Assembly: GCA_006227965.1 (NCBI GenBank)
Contig: SBFL01000322.1
Coordinates: 1-12,965, forward strand
Length of the DNA: 12,965 bases
Source of the DNA: Bacteroidota bacterium
GTDB lineage: Bacteria > Bacteroidota > Bacteroidia > Flavobacteriales > Flavobacteriaceae
Direction of reading: 5' to 3'
Shown here piece by piece: positions 1 to 9,740 of the stretch. The notes beneath the pieces were generated by a model. The model saw nothing but the letters and a program-made list of their open reading frames with translations. It was not told the DNA's origin and made no database searches. Both the position numbers and the translations under genes were made by a program. Each line of letters opens with the position of its first letter. Position 1 is the first letter of the stretch.

Positions 1-1150
1 CCATTCCGATGTTGATGAAATAATGGATCAGGAGGATTGAAACCACACCGTACCCGTACATTCTGCTAAATGGGTTTTTTTGCCGTTCTGCCAGCTGGAC
101 CAACCTCAGGAGGAGTACCGTAAAGAGGATTACCACGGCACTGGTGCCCAGAAACCCCCATTCTTCCCCTACGGTTGTAAAGATGTAATCTGTGTGCTGT
201 TCAGGTACGAAATCTCCTTTTGTCCGGGTCCCCTCCAGGAAACCCTTCCCGAAAAAGCCCCCGGACTCAATCGCTTTCTCCGATTGATAGGTGTTGTAAC
301 CTATGGTTTTCCGAATTTCCTCCAGTTTGTCCGGATCTTTTTCAAGTCTTAGCCACAGGCTGAAACGATCCCGGTGCCTCTGCTCAAAAACCTGCTCAAA
401 AACAAAATTCACTGAAAGGGAAAAGGCAATAGCTAGCACGTATATTCCAACCACCGGCACTAAAGGGATTTTCACAGAAGGTTTTTTCAGAAGGAAGATA
501 ATAGCTATGACCAGTGTAAGCCCTATAACTACCCAAACCGTACCGAACATAAGGGTGGTGATAAACAGCAGGATGGCGATAAATGCTACTCCCAGATACC
601 ATAAAGGGAGCCCTTCCCTGAAAAGAACAAAGACAAGGGAAAAGAAGACCAGGGCACTGCCCGGATCGGGTTGTGGAATGATCAGGATTGTCGGCAGGAT
701 AAATATGGACAGGGCAATCAGCTGGTCCTTCCGCCTTTTTATGTCTGTCTGAATATCGCTGAGGTACTTGGCCAGGGCAAGGGCTGTGGCTGCTTTGGCC
801 AGCTCTGAGGGCTGCAGGTTGAAAAACCCCAGGCCATACCAGGAGGTCGCCCCGGCGATGGTCTTTCCAAAGGGGAACAGACCCAGCAGCAGCAACAGGA
901 CAATTATGTAGAAGACACTGGAAAAACGTTCGTAAAAGCTGGCTTCAAGGGCCATAATAAGCAAGATGAAAACCAGGCTGATCCCTATAAAGAGCAATTG
1001 TTTGCCATAGAGTTGGCTCAGGTCGAAAATGGAGGTGCCTGATTCGGTAAAGGTGCTGGAATAAATGTTGAGCCAGCCAATACTCACCAGGAGGACGAAA
1101 ATCAGGATGGATATCCAGTCCAGCCTCCGGAGCATATTTCTACCAGACAT
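1..1150 (-). CDS. rodA: RodA, SEDS peptidoglycan glycosyltransferase (3' end outside window)
   Basis: RodA polymerises lipid II into glycan strands in the inner membrane and works with PBP2 in the elongasome. I translated this frame by hand: 383 codons are open from an ATG at 1150 to the window edge, with no stop. It is highly hydrophobic, with many membrane segments (for example about residues 14-30, 50-68, 78-95, 146-158, 188-222 and 228-248). Family motifs are visible: QPSELAK (113-119), QPDPGSAL (160-167), ESGGFFGKGFLEGT (295-308) and PEQHTDYIF with following EEWG (316-332). D321 in HTD matches the Asp known to be essential in RodA. Compared with a usual length of about 420, the last few dozen residues are missing. 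The start overlaps the mrdA stop by 11 bases, which suggests translational coupling. A second in-frame ATG at 1135 is a possible start. Identification is firm. Confidence 0.96.
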   Translation of the reverse strand, partial: MSGRNMLRRLDWISILIFVLLVSIGWLNIYSSTFTESGTSIFDLSQLYGKQLLFIGISLVFILLIMALEASFYERFSSVFYIIVLLLLLGLFPFGKTIAGATSWYGLGFFNLQPSELAKAATALALAKYLSDIQTDIKRRKDQLIALSIFILPTILIIPQPDPGSALVFFSLVFVLFREGLPLWYLGVAFIAILLFITTLMFGTVWVVIGLTLVIAIIFLLKKPSVKIPLVPVVGIYVLAIAFSLSVNFVFEQVFEQRHRDRFSLWLRLEKDPDKLEEIRKTIGYNTYQSEKAIESGGFFGKGFLEGTRTKGDFVPEQHTDYIFTTVGEEWGFLGTSAVVILFTVLLLRLVQLAERQKNPFSRMYGYGVVSILLIHYFINIGM

Positions 1151-3008
1151 ATTCGTTGATCTTGAATTCTTGCCCCGAATAAGGCTTGGCGTATTCGTGA
1201 TCGAGTGTTTTTTCCAGCATCCGCTTCTCCAGGTCCTTCCGGCTGATCTCCCCTTTTAGGTATTTCTCGATCATCAGGGAGGCTATATGCCCCGCATACC
1301 TGGCTCCGTAGTACCCGTTTTCGATATAAACGGCCAGAGCGATTTTCGGATTGTGGACCGGGGCAAAGGCAACGAACAGGGAGTGGTCTGTGAGTTGGGT
1401 CCGCACGCCTTCTATCCGGGTGTAGTTCTCCACGGTACCTGTCTTTCCCGCAATTTCAACCCCGGGGACCTGAAGCCACTTGGCCGTCCCTTTTTGGTAC
1501 ACATCCGCCATTCCCTGGATAACGGGCTCGAAGTGCTCAGGGTCTATGGTGGTGTACTTGCGTTCGATATACCTTTGGTCCTGGATTTCATTTCCCCCGT
1601 CCTTTTTAAAGAAGTGCGGAGTATAATAATAACCACGGTTGGCGATGGCCGCCGTCATGTTTGCCAGCTGAATGGGGGTGGCAGCGACTTCGCCCTGACC
1701 GATGGAGTTGGAAATGATATATGTGGAAGCCCACCGCCCGTCCCCGTAGACGCGATCGTAGTATTCCTTCCCCGGGATGCGACCCGGCCTGCCAGTCGGC
1801 AGGTCGTATCCGAGATAACCTCCGAGGCCGAAACTTCTCATGTGCCCTTCCCAGACATCCTGAGCCTGGTCGGTGGTTTCATAATTGTCGTAAAACTTGC
1901 GGAAGGTCCCTGCAAAGTATGCGTTGCAGGAACGATAAATCCCACTGTTCATATTTCTAAGGCCCCCACCGCAGTGGCACCCTCTCTTGGTTCTTCCCAC
2001 ATAGAATCCGTTGTAGCAGCGGAAGGTGGTTTCCGGGCTGATCACCCCTTCCTGAAGGGCAGCAAGTGCCTGCAGGGTTTTGAAGGGCGATCCCGGAGAA
2101 GGTTCGGCGAGGATAGAGCGGTCCCAGGTGGGCTTTGAAATAGTGTCGTTGTGAAGTTTGCTGTAGTTGAAAGACCGCTGTCTGCCCACAAGGAGGGAGG
2201 GCTCATAGGTAGGACCGGATATCATGGCAAGGATTTCACCGCTCGAGGGCTCTATGGCCACGATGCCTCCGCGTTTGCCGACCATCAGGCGTTCGCCGTA
2301 TTCCTGAAGCTCCTTTTCCAGGGTGATATGGAGATCCGTACCCGGCCTGGCAAGGGTATCCCAGCTCCCGTTTTTGTACGGACCGATAACGCGGTTGAAA
2401 CGGTCTTTCTGTATGTATTTAACGCCTTTTTGGCCCCGCAGGACCGCTTCGTACTGTTTTTCGATCCCTGTCCTGCCCGTCAGCTCCCCGAGTTCATAGT
2501 AGGGGTTGTTTTTAAGGTCCCACTCATTTACCTCGCTAATGTATCCCAGCACATTGGCGCCCGCGGAAATTTTATAATCCCGAAGGGATCGCTTTTCAAT
2601 ATAGAATCCCTTGTATTTGCGCATTTTTTCCTGCAGCCTTGCATAATCCTCCTTGGAGAGCTGTGGCACAAGGACGGAGGGAAGGCGGGGGGAATACGCG
2701 CGCGCCTTTTTCAGGCGATTCGTAAAGTGATCCCGGGTAATGCCCAGCAAGGAGCAGAACTCCAGGGTATCCAGGGCGGTTACTTCTCTGGGGATGACCA
2801 TCACATCATAAGCGGGCTGGTTGGCCACCAGCAGTTCGCCGTTGCGGTCGTAGATATATCCCCGTTCCGGATAATCATAAACCGGCTGAACGGCAGGATC
2901 TTCCAGGACCTGATCCCGGGAGAAGCGAAATATCTGGAGATAGGATAGCCTTCCTATAAAGGTGATCCCGATCAGGATGATAATGGAAGATAGTACAAGT
3001 TTTTTCAT
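1140..3008 (-). CDS. mrdA: Penicillin-binding protein 2, elongasome transpeptidase
   Basis: This is a class B PBP that cross-links peptidoglycan during lateral wall growth, anchored in the inner membrane with its catalytic domain in the periplasm. Residues below count from the GTG at 3011. A single N-terminal membrane anchor (about 4-27) is followed by the PBP-dimer region with RGYIYDRNGELLVAN (50-64). The transpeptidase domain has all three motifs: SPFK (308-311, nucleophile S308), SCN (361-363) and KTGT (523-526). Length (about 622) is normal. Two starts are adjacent, GTG at 3011 and ATG at 3008. I chose ATG because a GGAG lies six bases before it and MKKLVLS is a typical beginning; the difference is one residue. 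A cluster of Cys and His (C332, C345, H346, C347, C362) sits around the second motif and may bind a metal. The gene lies about 50 bases after mreD and overlaps rodA. Confidence 0.97.
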   Translation of the reverse strand: MKKLVLSSIIILIGITFIGRLSYLQIFRFSRDQVLEDPAVQPVYDYPERGYIYDRNGELLVANQPAYDVMVIPREVTALDTLEFCSLLGITRDHFTNRLKKARAYSPRLPSVLVPQLSKEDYARLQEKMRKYKGFYIEKRSLRDYKISAGANVLGYISEVNEWDLKNNPYYELGELTGRTGIEKQYEAVLRGQKGVKYIQKDRFNRVIGPYKNGSWDTLARPGTDLHITLEKELQEYGERLMVGKRGGIVAIEPSSGEILAMISGPTYEPSLLVGRQRSFNYSKLHNDTISKPTWDRSILAEPSPGSPFKTLQALAALQEGVISPETTFRCYNGFYVGRTKRGCHCGGGLRNMNSGIYRSCNAYFAGTFRKFYDNYETTDQAQDVWEGHMRSFGLGGYLGYDLPTGRPGRIPGKEYYDRVYGDGRWASTYIISNSIGQGEVAATPIQLANMTAAIANRGYYYTPHFFKKDGGNEIQDQRYIERKYTTIDPEHFEPVIQGMADVYQKGTAKWLQVPGVEIAGKTGTVENYTRIEGVRTQLTDHSLFVAFAPVHNPKIALAVYIENGYYGARYAGHIASLMIEKYLKGEISRKDLEKRMLEKTLDHEYAKPYSGQEFKINEYVW

Positions 3009-3058
3009 CACAATCTCCGGTGAAGGCTGGCAGCCACGGTTTCAGCGGTCTCTGCCGG

Positions 3059-3565
3059 TCATGCTCTTCGTCTTGAGAACAAGGCGGCAATCAGCACAGA
3101 AAAGACAAAGGTGCTCGTGCTGGTCAAAACAATACGTTTCAAAATTAAAAGCAAATTCGACAAACTAAAAATTTCCAGGGCAAAGTAAGCAATGTGGTGA
3201 ACCCCAATTAATAACGCAAGAAAACTGAATTGTTGTACACGCGAGGACCCTGAAATCCGGAAGTTCTGAAATTCCAGATTCACCCCGAAAACAAACCTCA
3301 TAATGGGGAACCTGAAGAATGCGGCCGTAAGGCTTGCAGCCGAATGAAGGGCTATTGTATCTGAGAACAGGTCTACGGCAAATCCAAGGGCGAAGGAAAT
3401 GGCAATCAGCACCGTCCGGTTTTCCTGTACCGGGTACCAGTACAGGAAAAGGATATAGACCATGGGGTTGATGCTTCCCAGGATGTTGAGGTGATTGAAA
3501 ACCAGGACCTGTGCCAGCACAAGACCTATGAACCGAACCGAACCCATGATGTAACTGTCAGTCAT
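3059..3565 (-). CDS. mreD: Rod shape-determining protein MreD
   Basis: MreD is a small inner-membrane protein of the elongasome that partners with MreC. The 168-residue product is almost wholly hydrophobic, with likely membrane segments near residues 8-25, 32-46, 51-68, 110-130 and 137-163, and a basic C-terminus (SRRRA). MreD sequences diverge strongly, so the call rests mainly on length, topology and position between mreC and mrdA, which is the standard order. The ATG lies inside the end of mreC (8-base overlap, ATGACTGA-type), typical of coupled translation. An alternative ATG seven codons in (MGSVRF) is possible, but the overlap arrangement favours the first. Confidence 0.92.
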   Translation of the reverse strand: MTDSYIMGSVRFIGLVLAQVLVFNHLNILGSINPMVYILFLYWYPVQENRTVLIAISFALGFAVDLFSDTIALHSAASLTAAFFRFPIMRFVFGVNLEFQNFRISGSSRVQQFSFLALLIGVHHIAYFALEIFSLSNLLLILKRIVLTSTSTFVFSVLIAALFSRRRA

Positions 3566-4379
3566 CGTTGGTTTGGTTTTCGAGGCCCAGGATTTCCGGG
3601 CGTTTTCGGTTCCGGATGATATAGACCTGCCCGAGGTTCGTCATATCGTTAAAAAGATGTACATCGATTTCATACAAACTCCCGGCCTGATTAAGATCGA
3701 TGTTCACAATGGTCCCGATTGGGATGTTTTCAGGAAAAATACTGGACATGGCCCCGGTCACAATGGTATCCCCTATCTTCATCGGATCGGGGTTTAGGCG
3801 CGGGATATCCTCCAGTTGTACAATTCTGAAGTCCTGCTGGTCCCAGGTGAGCGAACCAAAGTAATTCGTATGCTGTATTTTGGCGTTGATGTTGGACTTG
3901 CTGTTGAGCACGCTTTGCACGGAGGCAAAATTCGAACTGCTTCTTTCCACGATCCCGAGAATGCCGTGTGAGCTAATCACCCCCATGTCCTGAAGCACAC
4001 TGTCACTGCTACCCCGGTTGATGGTGATGTAATTATCGGGATTCGCATAGCTGTTTTTGATCACCCTGGCAGAGAGCACCTCGAAATCCAGGCTGCTGGT
4101 ATCCATTTCCACGGAGAAGGTCCCGGTCATGTTGTACAATTGTTCTTTCAGGAGTGCATTTTCCCTCAGTAGCTCATCCCGATGGGCCTTCAGGTCAAAA
4201 TACTGGCCGACACTCGTGTAGGAATTGTATACAGTCCCGCTCAGCCAGTTGGCCGAGTTGAAGTAACGGGCGCGGTGGTAATCGTTATTCTGGATGGTGA
4301 GCAGGAAAGAAATGAGCAGGAGCAATGCGTAGAGCAGGGTATTCTTGTTCCGTAATATAAAATTAATGATGCGTTGCAT
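3558..4379 (-). CDS. mreC: Rod shape-determining protein MreC
   Basis: MreC is a bitopic inner-membrane protein whose periplasmic part scaffolds PBP2 and helps activate it. The 273-residue product has a short basic N-terminus, one membrane segment (about 14-29), a likely coiled coil (about 60-85, with HRDELLRENALLKEQL) and then the MreC beta-domain. Typical signatures are NYITINRGSSDSV (116-128), GVISSHGILGIV (133-144) and the late IVTGAMSSIFPENIPIG (206-222), matching the family's TSG-x-G-FPxGIPIG region. The C-terminal tail is short and polar. The ATG at 4379 gives MQRIINFILRNKN, the usual Bacteroidota beginning. It follows mreB after 56 bases and overlaps mreD, so it belongs to the same transcript. 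Confidence 0.96.
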   Translation of the reverse strand: MQRIINFILRNKNTLLYALLLLISFLLTIQNNDYHRARYFNSANWLSGTVYNSYTSVGQYFDLKAHRDELLRENALLKEQLYNMTGTFSVEMDTSSLDFEVLSARVIKNSYANPDNYITINRGSSDSVLQDMGVISSHGILGIVERSSSNFASVQSVLNSKSNINAKIQHTNYFGSLTWDQQDFRIVQLEDIPRLNPDPMKIGDTIVTGAMSSIFPENIPIGTIVNIDLNQAGSLYEIDVHLFNDMTNLGQVYIIRNRKRPEILGLENQTNDD

Positions 4380-4435
4380 GCACGTGCCCTAAGTACGTCC
4401 GGCTGGAAGGTTCCATCGGGGTGCCTCCCGTCTGA

Positions 4436-5464
4436 CTATTTTATAAGGATACTCTTGTAGCGCTCCAGGTTTTTCAGCGCGATCCCTGTCCCGCGGACCA
4501 CCGCGCGCAGCGGATCTTCCGCGATGTAAACCGGCAGGTCTGTCTTTTGGGACAGGCGCCTGTCCAGACCTCGGAGCATGGAGCCGCCCCCGGCCAGATA
4601 GATACCGGTATTATAAATGTCTGCTGCCAGTTCCGGAGGGGTTTGGGAGAGGGTTTCCATTACCGCATCCTCCACCCGGAGAATGGATTTGTCCAGGGCT
4701 TTGGCGATCTCCCGGTAGGTGATGGAGACCTGTTTGGGTTTCCCGGTCAGCAGGTCCCTTCCCTGTACCAGCATCTCATCCGGAGGGGACTGCAGGTCCT
4801 CCGTGGCGGAACCGATCTGTATTTTGATGTTTTCCGCTGTGGATTCCCCTACATACAGGTTGTGCTGGGTCCGCATGTAATAGATGATATCATTGGTGAA
4901 AACATCCCCCGCGATCTTGACGGATTTGTCGCAGACAATCCCCCCAAGGGCGATGACTGCGATCTCGGTAGTACCTCCTCCGATATCCACGATCATATTC
5001 CCCTTGGGTTGCATGATGTCCAGGCCTATCCCTATGGCTGCCGCCATAGGTTCGTGGATGAGGTAGACCTCTTTTCCGTTAACACGCTCAGCGGATTCCT
5101 TGACCGCGCGCATCTCCACTTCGGTAATACCGGATGGAATGCAAATGACCATCCTCAGGGCAGGAGGGAACCATTTTTTCTTCAGGGCAGGGATGTTCTT
5201 GATGAACATGTTGATCATCTTCTCCGAGGCGTCGAAATCCGCAATTACCCCATCCTTCAGCGGGCGAATGGTTTTGATGTTTTCATGGGTCTTGCCCTGC
5301 ATCATGTTGGCTTCCTTGCCCACGGCAATGATCTTTCCGCTGATACGGTCCCGTGCTACAATAGACGGGCTGTCCACCACTACCTTGTCATCGTGGATAA
5401 TAAGCGTATTGGCCGTGCCCAGGTCAATAGCAATTTCTTCTGTCAGGAAATCAAAAAATCCCAT
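4436..5464 (-). CDS. mreB: Rod shape-determining protein MreB, bacterial actin
   Basis: MreB is an actin-like ATPase that forms membrane-bound filaments and steers the wall-synthesis machinery. The 342-residue product has the actin-fold nucleotide-binding motifs: IDLGTANTLI (13-22, phosphate 1), VDIGGGTTEIAVIALGG (about 159-175, phosphate 2) and the adenosine-site segment YLAGGGSMLRGLDRRL near residue 290. The EPMAAAIG segment is also canonical. The frame opens 11 codons earlier at 5497, but MGFFDFLTEEIAIDLGT at 5464 is the conserved beginning and the extension would cover the leader. The gene lies 57 bases after the purH stop, with a possible -7 box in that gap, so it may have its own promoter as well as read-through from purH. 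It is the first gene of mreBCD-mrdA-rodA. Confidence 0.98.
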   Translation of the reverse strand: MGFFDFLTEEIAIDLGTANTLIIHDDKVVVDSPSIVARDRISGKIIAVGKEANMMQGKTHENIKTIRPLKDGVIADFDASEKMINMFIKNIPALKKKWFPPALRMVICIPSGITEVEMRAVKESAERVNGKEVYLIHEPMAAAIGIGLDIMQPKGNMIVDIGGGTTEIAVIALGGIVCDKSVKIAGDVFTNDIIYYMRTQHNLYVGESTAENIKIQIGSATEDLQSPPDEMLVQGRDLLTGKPKQVSITYREIAKALDKSILRVEDAVMETLSQTPPELAADIYNTGIYLAGGGSMLRGLDRRLSQKTDLPVYIAEDPLRAVVRGTGIALKNLERYKSILIK

Positions 5465-5507
5465 TCGCTTGAAGTTTGGTTCCCGGTGAACGGGCAAATT
5501 TTACCGA

Positions 5508-5515
5508 CAAAAGTA
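5508..5515 (-). promoter_or_regulatory. Possible -7 promoter box for the mre operon
   Basis: On the minus strand this reads TACTTTTG, which fits the Bacteroidota housekeeping -7 consensus TAnnTTTG. It lies in the purH-mreB gap, about 43 bases before the mreB ATG. No clear TTG box was found at the expected 17-23 base distance upstream (inside the end of purH), so the promoter is only half supported. Confidence 0.38.
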
Positions 5516-5521
5516 GTAAAA

Positions 5522-7054
5522 TTAATGCTTAAAATGACGCGTGCCCGTCATAACCATCGACATGCCATTTTCGTTGCAATAATCGATGCTGAGCTGATCC
5601 TTTATTGAGCCTCCCGGCTGTATCACGGAGGCAATGCCGCTCTGGTCCGCGATCTCAACACAGTCGGGGAAGGGGAAAAATGCATCGCTGGCCATCACCG
5701 CCCCGCTCAGATCAAAACCAAAGGAAGTTGCCTTTTGAATGGCCTGTTTAAGTGCATCCACTCGGGAAGTCTGCCCTGTACCACTGGCGCAGAGCTGCTT
5801 GTTCCTGGCAAGGACAATCGTATTTGACTTGGTATGCTTGCATATCTTGGCGGCAAACAACAGGTCCTCCATTTCCCGGTCTGAGGGCTTTTTGTCAGTG
5901 GCATTCGTCAGGTCGGCAACCTGGTCTGTTTTCAGGTCTTTTTCCTGGAACAGCCATCCGTTCAGGCACGTCCGCAACTGCGTATCGGGAAGGTTCCAGT
6001 GCTTCTGAACGAGCAGGATCCTGTTTTTCTTTCCCTTCAGGATTTCGAGTGCCTCTTCTTCAAATGCAGGGGCAATGACCACTTCACAGAACAGGTCGTG
6101 AATTTTTTCTGCTGTGGGCTTGTCCAACGGGCGGTTGCTGATCAGGATCCCGCCAAAGGCAGAAACCGGGTCCCCGGCCAGGGCATCCGTATAGGCTTCT
6201 ACAAGGGAGGACCGGGTGGCCAGGCCACAGGCATTGTTGTGTTTCAGGATCGCAAAAGTAGGTTCATCCTCCCTGAATTCAAACATAAGGTTCACCGCCG
6301 CATCGATATCCAGCAGGTTGTTGTAAGAGAGCTCTTTTCCGTGGAGTTGTTTGAACAGCCCTTCAAAATCCCCGTAAAAGACCCCTTTCTGATGCGGGTT
6401 TTCACCATAACGCAAGCCCCTTCCTTCCAGCTCGCTCACCTTCAGTGCGGAAATACCCGCGGAATGGTTGAAGTAATTGAAGATAGCCGTGTCATAGTGG
6501 GAGGAAACATTGAAGGCCCGGGCCGCAAATTGCTGCCGCTCTTCCAGGCTTGTGGTGCCCTCTCCGTTGTGAAGCAGGTCCAGGAAGGCGTCGTAGTCCT
6601 TCATGGAGGCCACGCAAAGCACATCTTTGTAATTCTTGGCAGCGGCACGGATAAGGGAGATGCCCCCGATATCGATCTTTTCTATGATATCCTGCTGAGA
6701 GGCGCCCTCGGCCACCGTCCGTTCGAAGGGGTACAAATCCACAATTACCATATCCAGGGCAGGGATCTCGTATTGGGCGAGTTGCTCCTGGTCCCCGGCC
6801 AGCTCCCGCCGGCCCAGGATGCCCCCAAAAACCTTGGGGTGAAGGGTTTTCACCCGCCCACCCAAAATAGAGGGGTAGCCTGTAATGTCCTCCACCGCCG
6901 TGACCGGAAGTCCCAGGTCACGGATAAACTTCTCGGTGCCTCCCGTGGAGTAAAGGGAGATGCCTAATTCGTGTAATTTGCGAACGATAGGTTCCAGACC
7001 ATCTTTGTGAAATACGGAAATGAGGGCCGATAAGGCCTTTTTGGAATAACTCAT
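5522..7054 (-). CDS. purH: Bifunctional AICAR formyltransferase / IMP cyclohydrolase PurH
   Basis: PurH catalyses the last two steps of de novo purine synthesis in the cytoplasm: AICAR plus 10-formyl-THF gives FAICAR, which is closed to IMP. The N-terminal MGS-like cyclohydrolase domain (about 1-145) shows STGGTEKFI (36-44), GGRVKTLHPKVFGGIL (65-80) and DLYPFE (106-111). The C-terminal formyltransferase domain shows RYGENPHQKG (215-224), the catalytic K271-H272 in KHNNACG, SDAFFPFPD (456-464), QPGGSIKD (479-486) and the conserved end TGTRHFKH. At 510 residues it is the usual length for PurH. Start MSYSKKALSALISVFHKDGL is typical. It has its own upstream region of 92 bases with a possible promoter and is followed by the mre genes without a visible terminator. 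Confidence 0.98.
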   Translation of the reverse strand: MSYSKKALSALISVFHKDGLEPIVRKLHELGISLYSTGGTEKFIRDLGLPVTAVEDITGYPSILGGRVKTLHPKVFGGILGRRELAGDQEQLAQYEIPALDMVIVDLYPFERTVAEGASQQDIIEKIDIGGISLIRAAAKNYKDVLCVASMKDYDAFLDLLHNGEGTTSLEERQQFAARAFNVSSHYDTAIFNYFNHSAGISALKVSELEGRGLRYGENPHQKGVFYGDFEGLFKQLHGKELSYNNLLDIDAAVNLMFEFREDEPTFAILKHNNACGLATRSSLVEAYTDALAGDPVSAFGGILISNRPLDKPTAEKIHDLFCEVVIAPAFEEEALEILKGKKNRILLVQKHWNLPDTQLRTCLNGWLFQEKDLKTDQVADLTNATDKKPSDREMEDLLFAAKICKHTKSNTIVLARNKQLCASGTGQTSRVDALKQAIQKATSFGFDLSGAVMASDAFFPFPDCVEIADQSGIASVIQPGGSIKDQLSIDYCNENGMSMVMTGTRHFKH

Positions 7055-7086
7055 TGTAAGGGATTGTAATTAAGGTTTCAGGCAAG

Positions 7087-7094
7087 CAAAATTA
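7087..7094 (-). promoter_or_regulatory. Possible -7 promoter box for purH
   Basis: On the minus strand the sequence is TAATTTTG, a full match to the Bacteroidota -7 consensus TAnnTTTG, about 32 bases before the purH ATG. TTG trinucleotides occur upstream but about 33 bases away, farther than the usual 17-23, so the -33 element is weak. No purine-repressor palindrome or riboswitch fold was seen in the 92-base gap. Confidence 0.42.
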
Positions 7095-7146
7095 CCTCTT
7101 TAAGTAGAAAAATCCCGCCTGGGTTATCAACAATAGCCTGAAAGTT

Positions 7147-7605
7147 TTAAAGAATCTGTGCCACCTCCCGGCATACGAATTCCAGGAAAGCTTCATCAGC
7201 TTCTGAGAAAGGATCCGGGGTATGGGAATCGATGTCGATCTGGCCGATGTTTTCCCCTTGTACAAAAATCGGGATCACGATTTCTGCCCTTACATTCAGG
7301 CTGCAGGCGATATAATTGTCCTGAGCGGTCACGTCCGGGACCACGAAGTTCCGATTGCTCACGGCCACCTGACCACATATCCCCTTACCGAAGGGTATCC
7401 GGGTGTGTTCTGTCGGCTCCCCGGCATAAGGCCCCAGTTTTAATTCCTCCAGGTCCCCGTCCCGGAAATAGAAGCCCACCCAGTCGTAATAGGGGATCCT
7501 CGATTGCAGCAGGGCGCAGATTCCCTCCAGTCGCTTGTCCACCGGAAGGGAAGAATCCTCGGTTATCCTCAATACCAGGGGTTTCAGCTTTTCCAGCATC
7601 GGCAT
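7147..7605 (-). CDS. GAF-domain protein, free-methionine-(R)-sulfoxide reductase family
   Basis: A single small GAF domain fills nearly all 152 residues. The sequence follows the fRMsr (MsrC/YebR) family: DWVGFYF (41-47), LGPYAGE (57-63), RIPFGKGICG (69-78), IAC (99-101), EIVIPI (108-113) and the family hallmark DIDS (124-127). Family enzymes reduce free methionine-R-sulfoxide in the cytoplasm using cysteines. Here C77 and C101 align with E. coli C94 and the catalytic C118. The third cysteine (C84 in E. coli) is replaced by H67, and the Asp after the catalytic Cys is a Ser. A reductase role is therefore plausible, but loss or change of activity is possible. The gene stands alone: the groEL terminator precedes it and purH has its own leader. 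Start is ATG at 7605; a second Met two codons later is equally possible. Confidence 0.87.
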   Translation of the reverse strand: MPMLEKLKPLVLRITEDSSLPVDKRLEGICALLQSRIPYYDWVGFYFRDGDLEELKLGPYAGEPTEHTRIPFGKGICGQVAVSNRNFVVPDVTAQDNYIACSLNVRAEIVIPIFVQGENIGQIDIDSHTPDPFSEADEAFLEFVCREVAQIL

Positions 7606-7652
7606 CTTTTTTTAGGGTAGGCAAGGTACGAAACAATCCTGTTTTGCACCGC

Positions 7653-7685
7653 AAAAAAAATCCGGCAGGATGCCCTGCCGGATTT
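7653..7685 (-). terminator. Intrinsic terminator after groEL
   Basis: A perfect 12-bp inverted repeat (AAATCCGGCAGG / CCTGCCGGATTT) has a 4-base loop. On the minus strand the hairpin is followed directly by a run of eight T, three of which are part of the stem. It starts about 22 bases after the groEL stop. This is a textbook rho-independent terminator that ends the groESL transcript. Confidence 0.93.
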
Positions 7686-7707
7686 CGATTGTCCATATCC
7701 CTGCGGA

Positions 7708-9685
<1,978 letters not shown>

Positions 9686-9725
9686 ATTGATCGATTTTTT
9701 GATTTAAAGTTTCGCTCTTCAACGG

Positions 9726-9740
9726 GCATAAATTGTGCCA
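9726..9740 (-). promoter_or_regulatory. Candidate sigma-54 (-24/-12) element before groES
   Basis: The minus strand reads TGGCACAATTTATGC. Against the RpoN consensus TGGCAC-N5-TTGC it differs only at one T in the -12 box (A instead), and the invariant GG and GC pairs have the exact spacing. Transcription would then start near 9714, giving a leader of about 29 bases to groES. Only sequence fit supports this; a chance match cannot be excluded. Confidence 0.35.

Noticed and set aside
5465..5497. Eleven-codon extension of mreB to 5497
   Set aside because: MGFFDFLTEEIAIDLGT is the conserved MreB beginning; the extra residues do not match the family.
4547..5608. Long plus-strand open frame (353 codons) opposite mreB
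   Set aside because: It is antisense to a fully conserved MreB and has no recognisable motifs. Similar long antisense frames occur opposite mrdA (1287-2138, 2151-2948), purH (5999-6967) and groEL (8614-9351), as expected from the codon bias of GC-rich genes.
7098..7146. Intrinsic terminator after the GAF gene
   Set aside because: The region has a short T run on the minus strand, but the possible stem (GGCTAT / ATAACC) is only five pairs with a mismatch and is not next to the T run.
7622..7628. Possible promoter for the GAF gene (TACCTTG with TTG 23 bases upstream)
   Set aside because: The box misses two positions of TAnnTTTG, and the upstream TTG belongs to the T run of the groEL terminator. 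Too weak to list.
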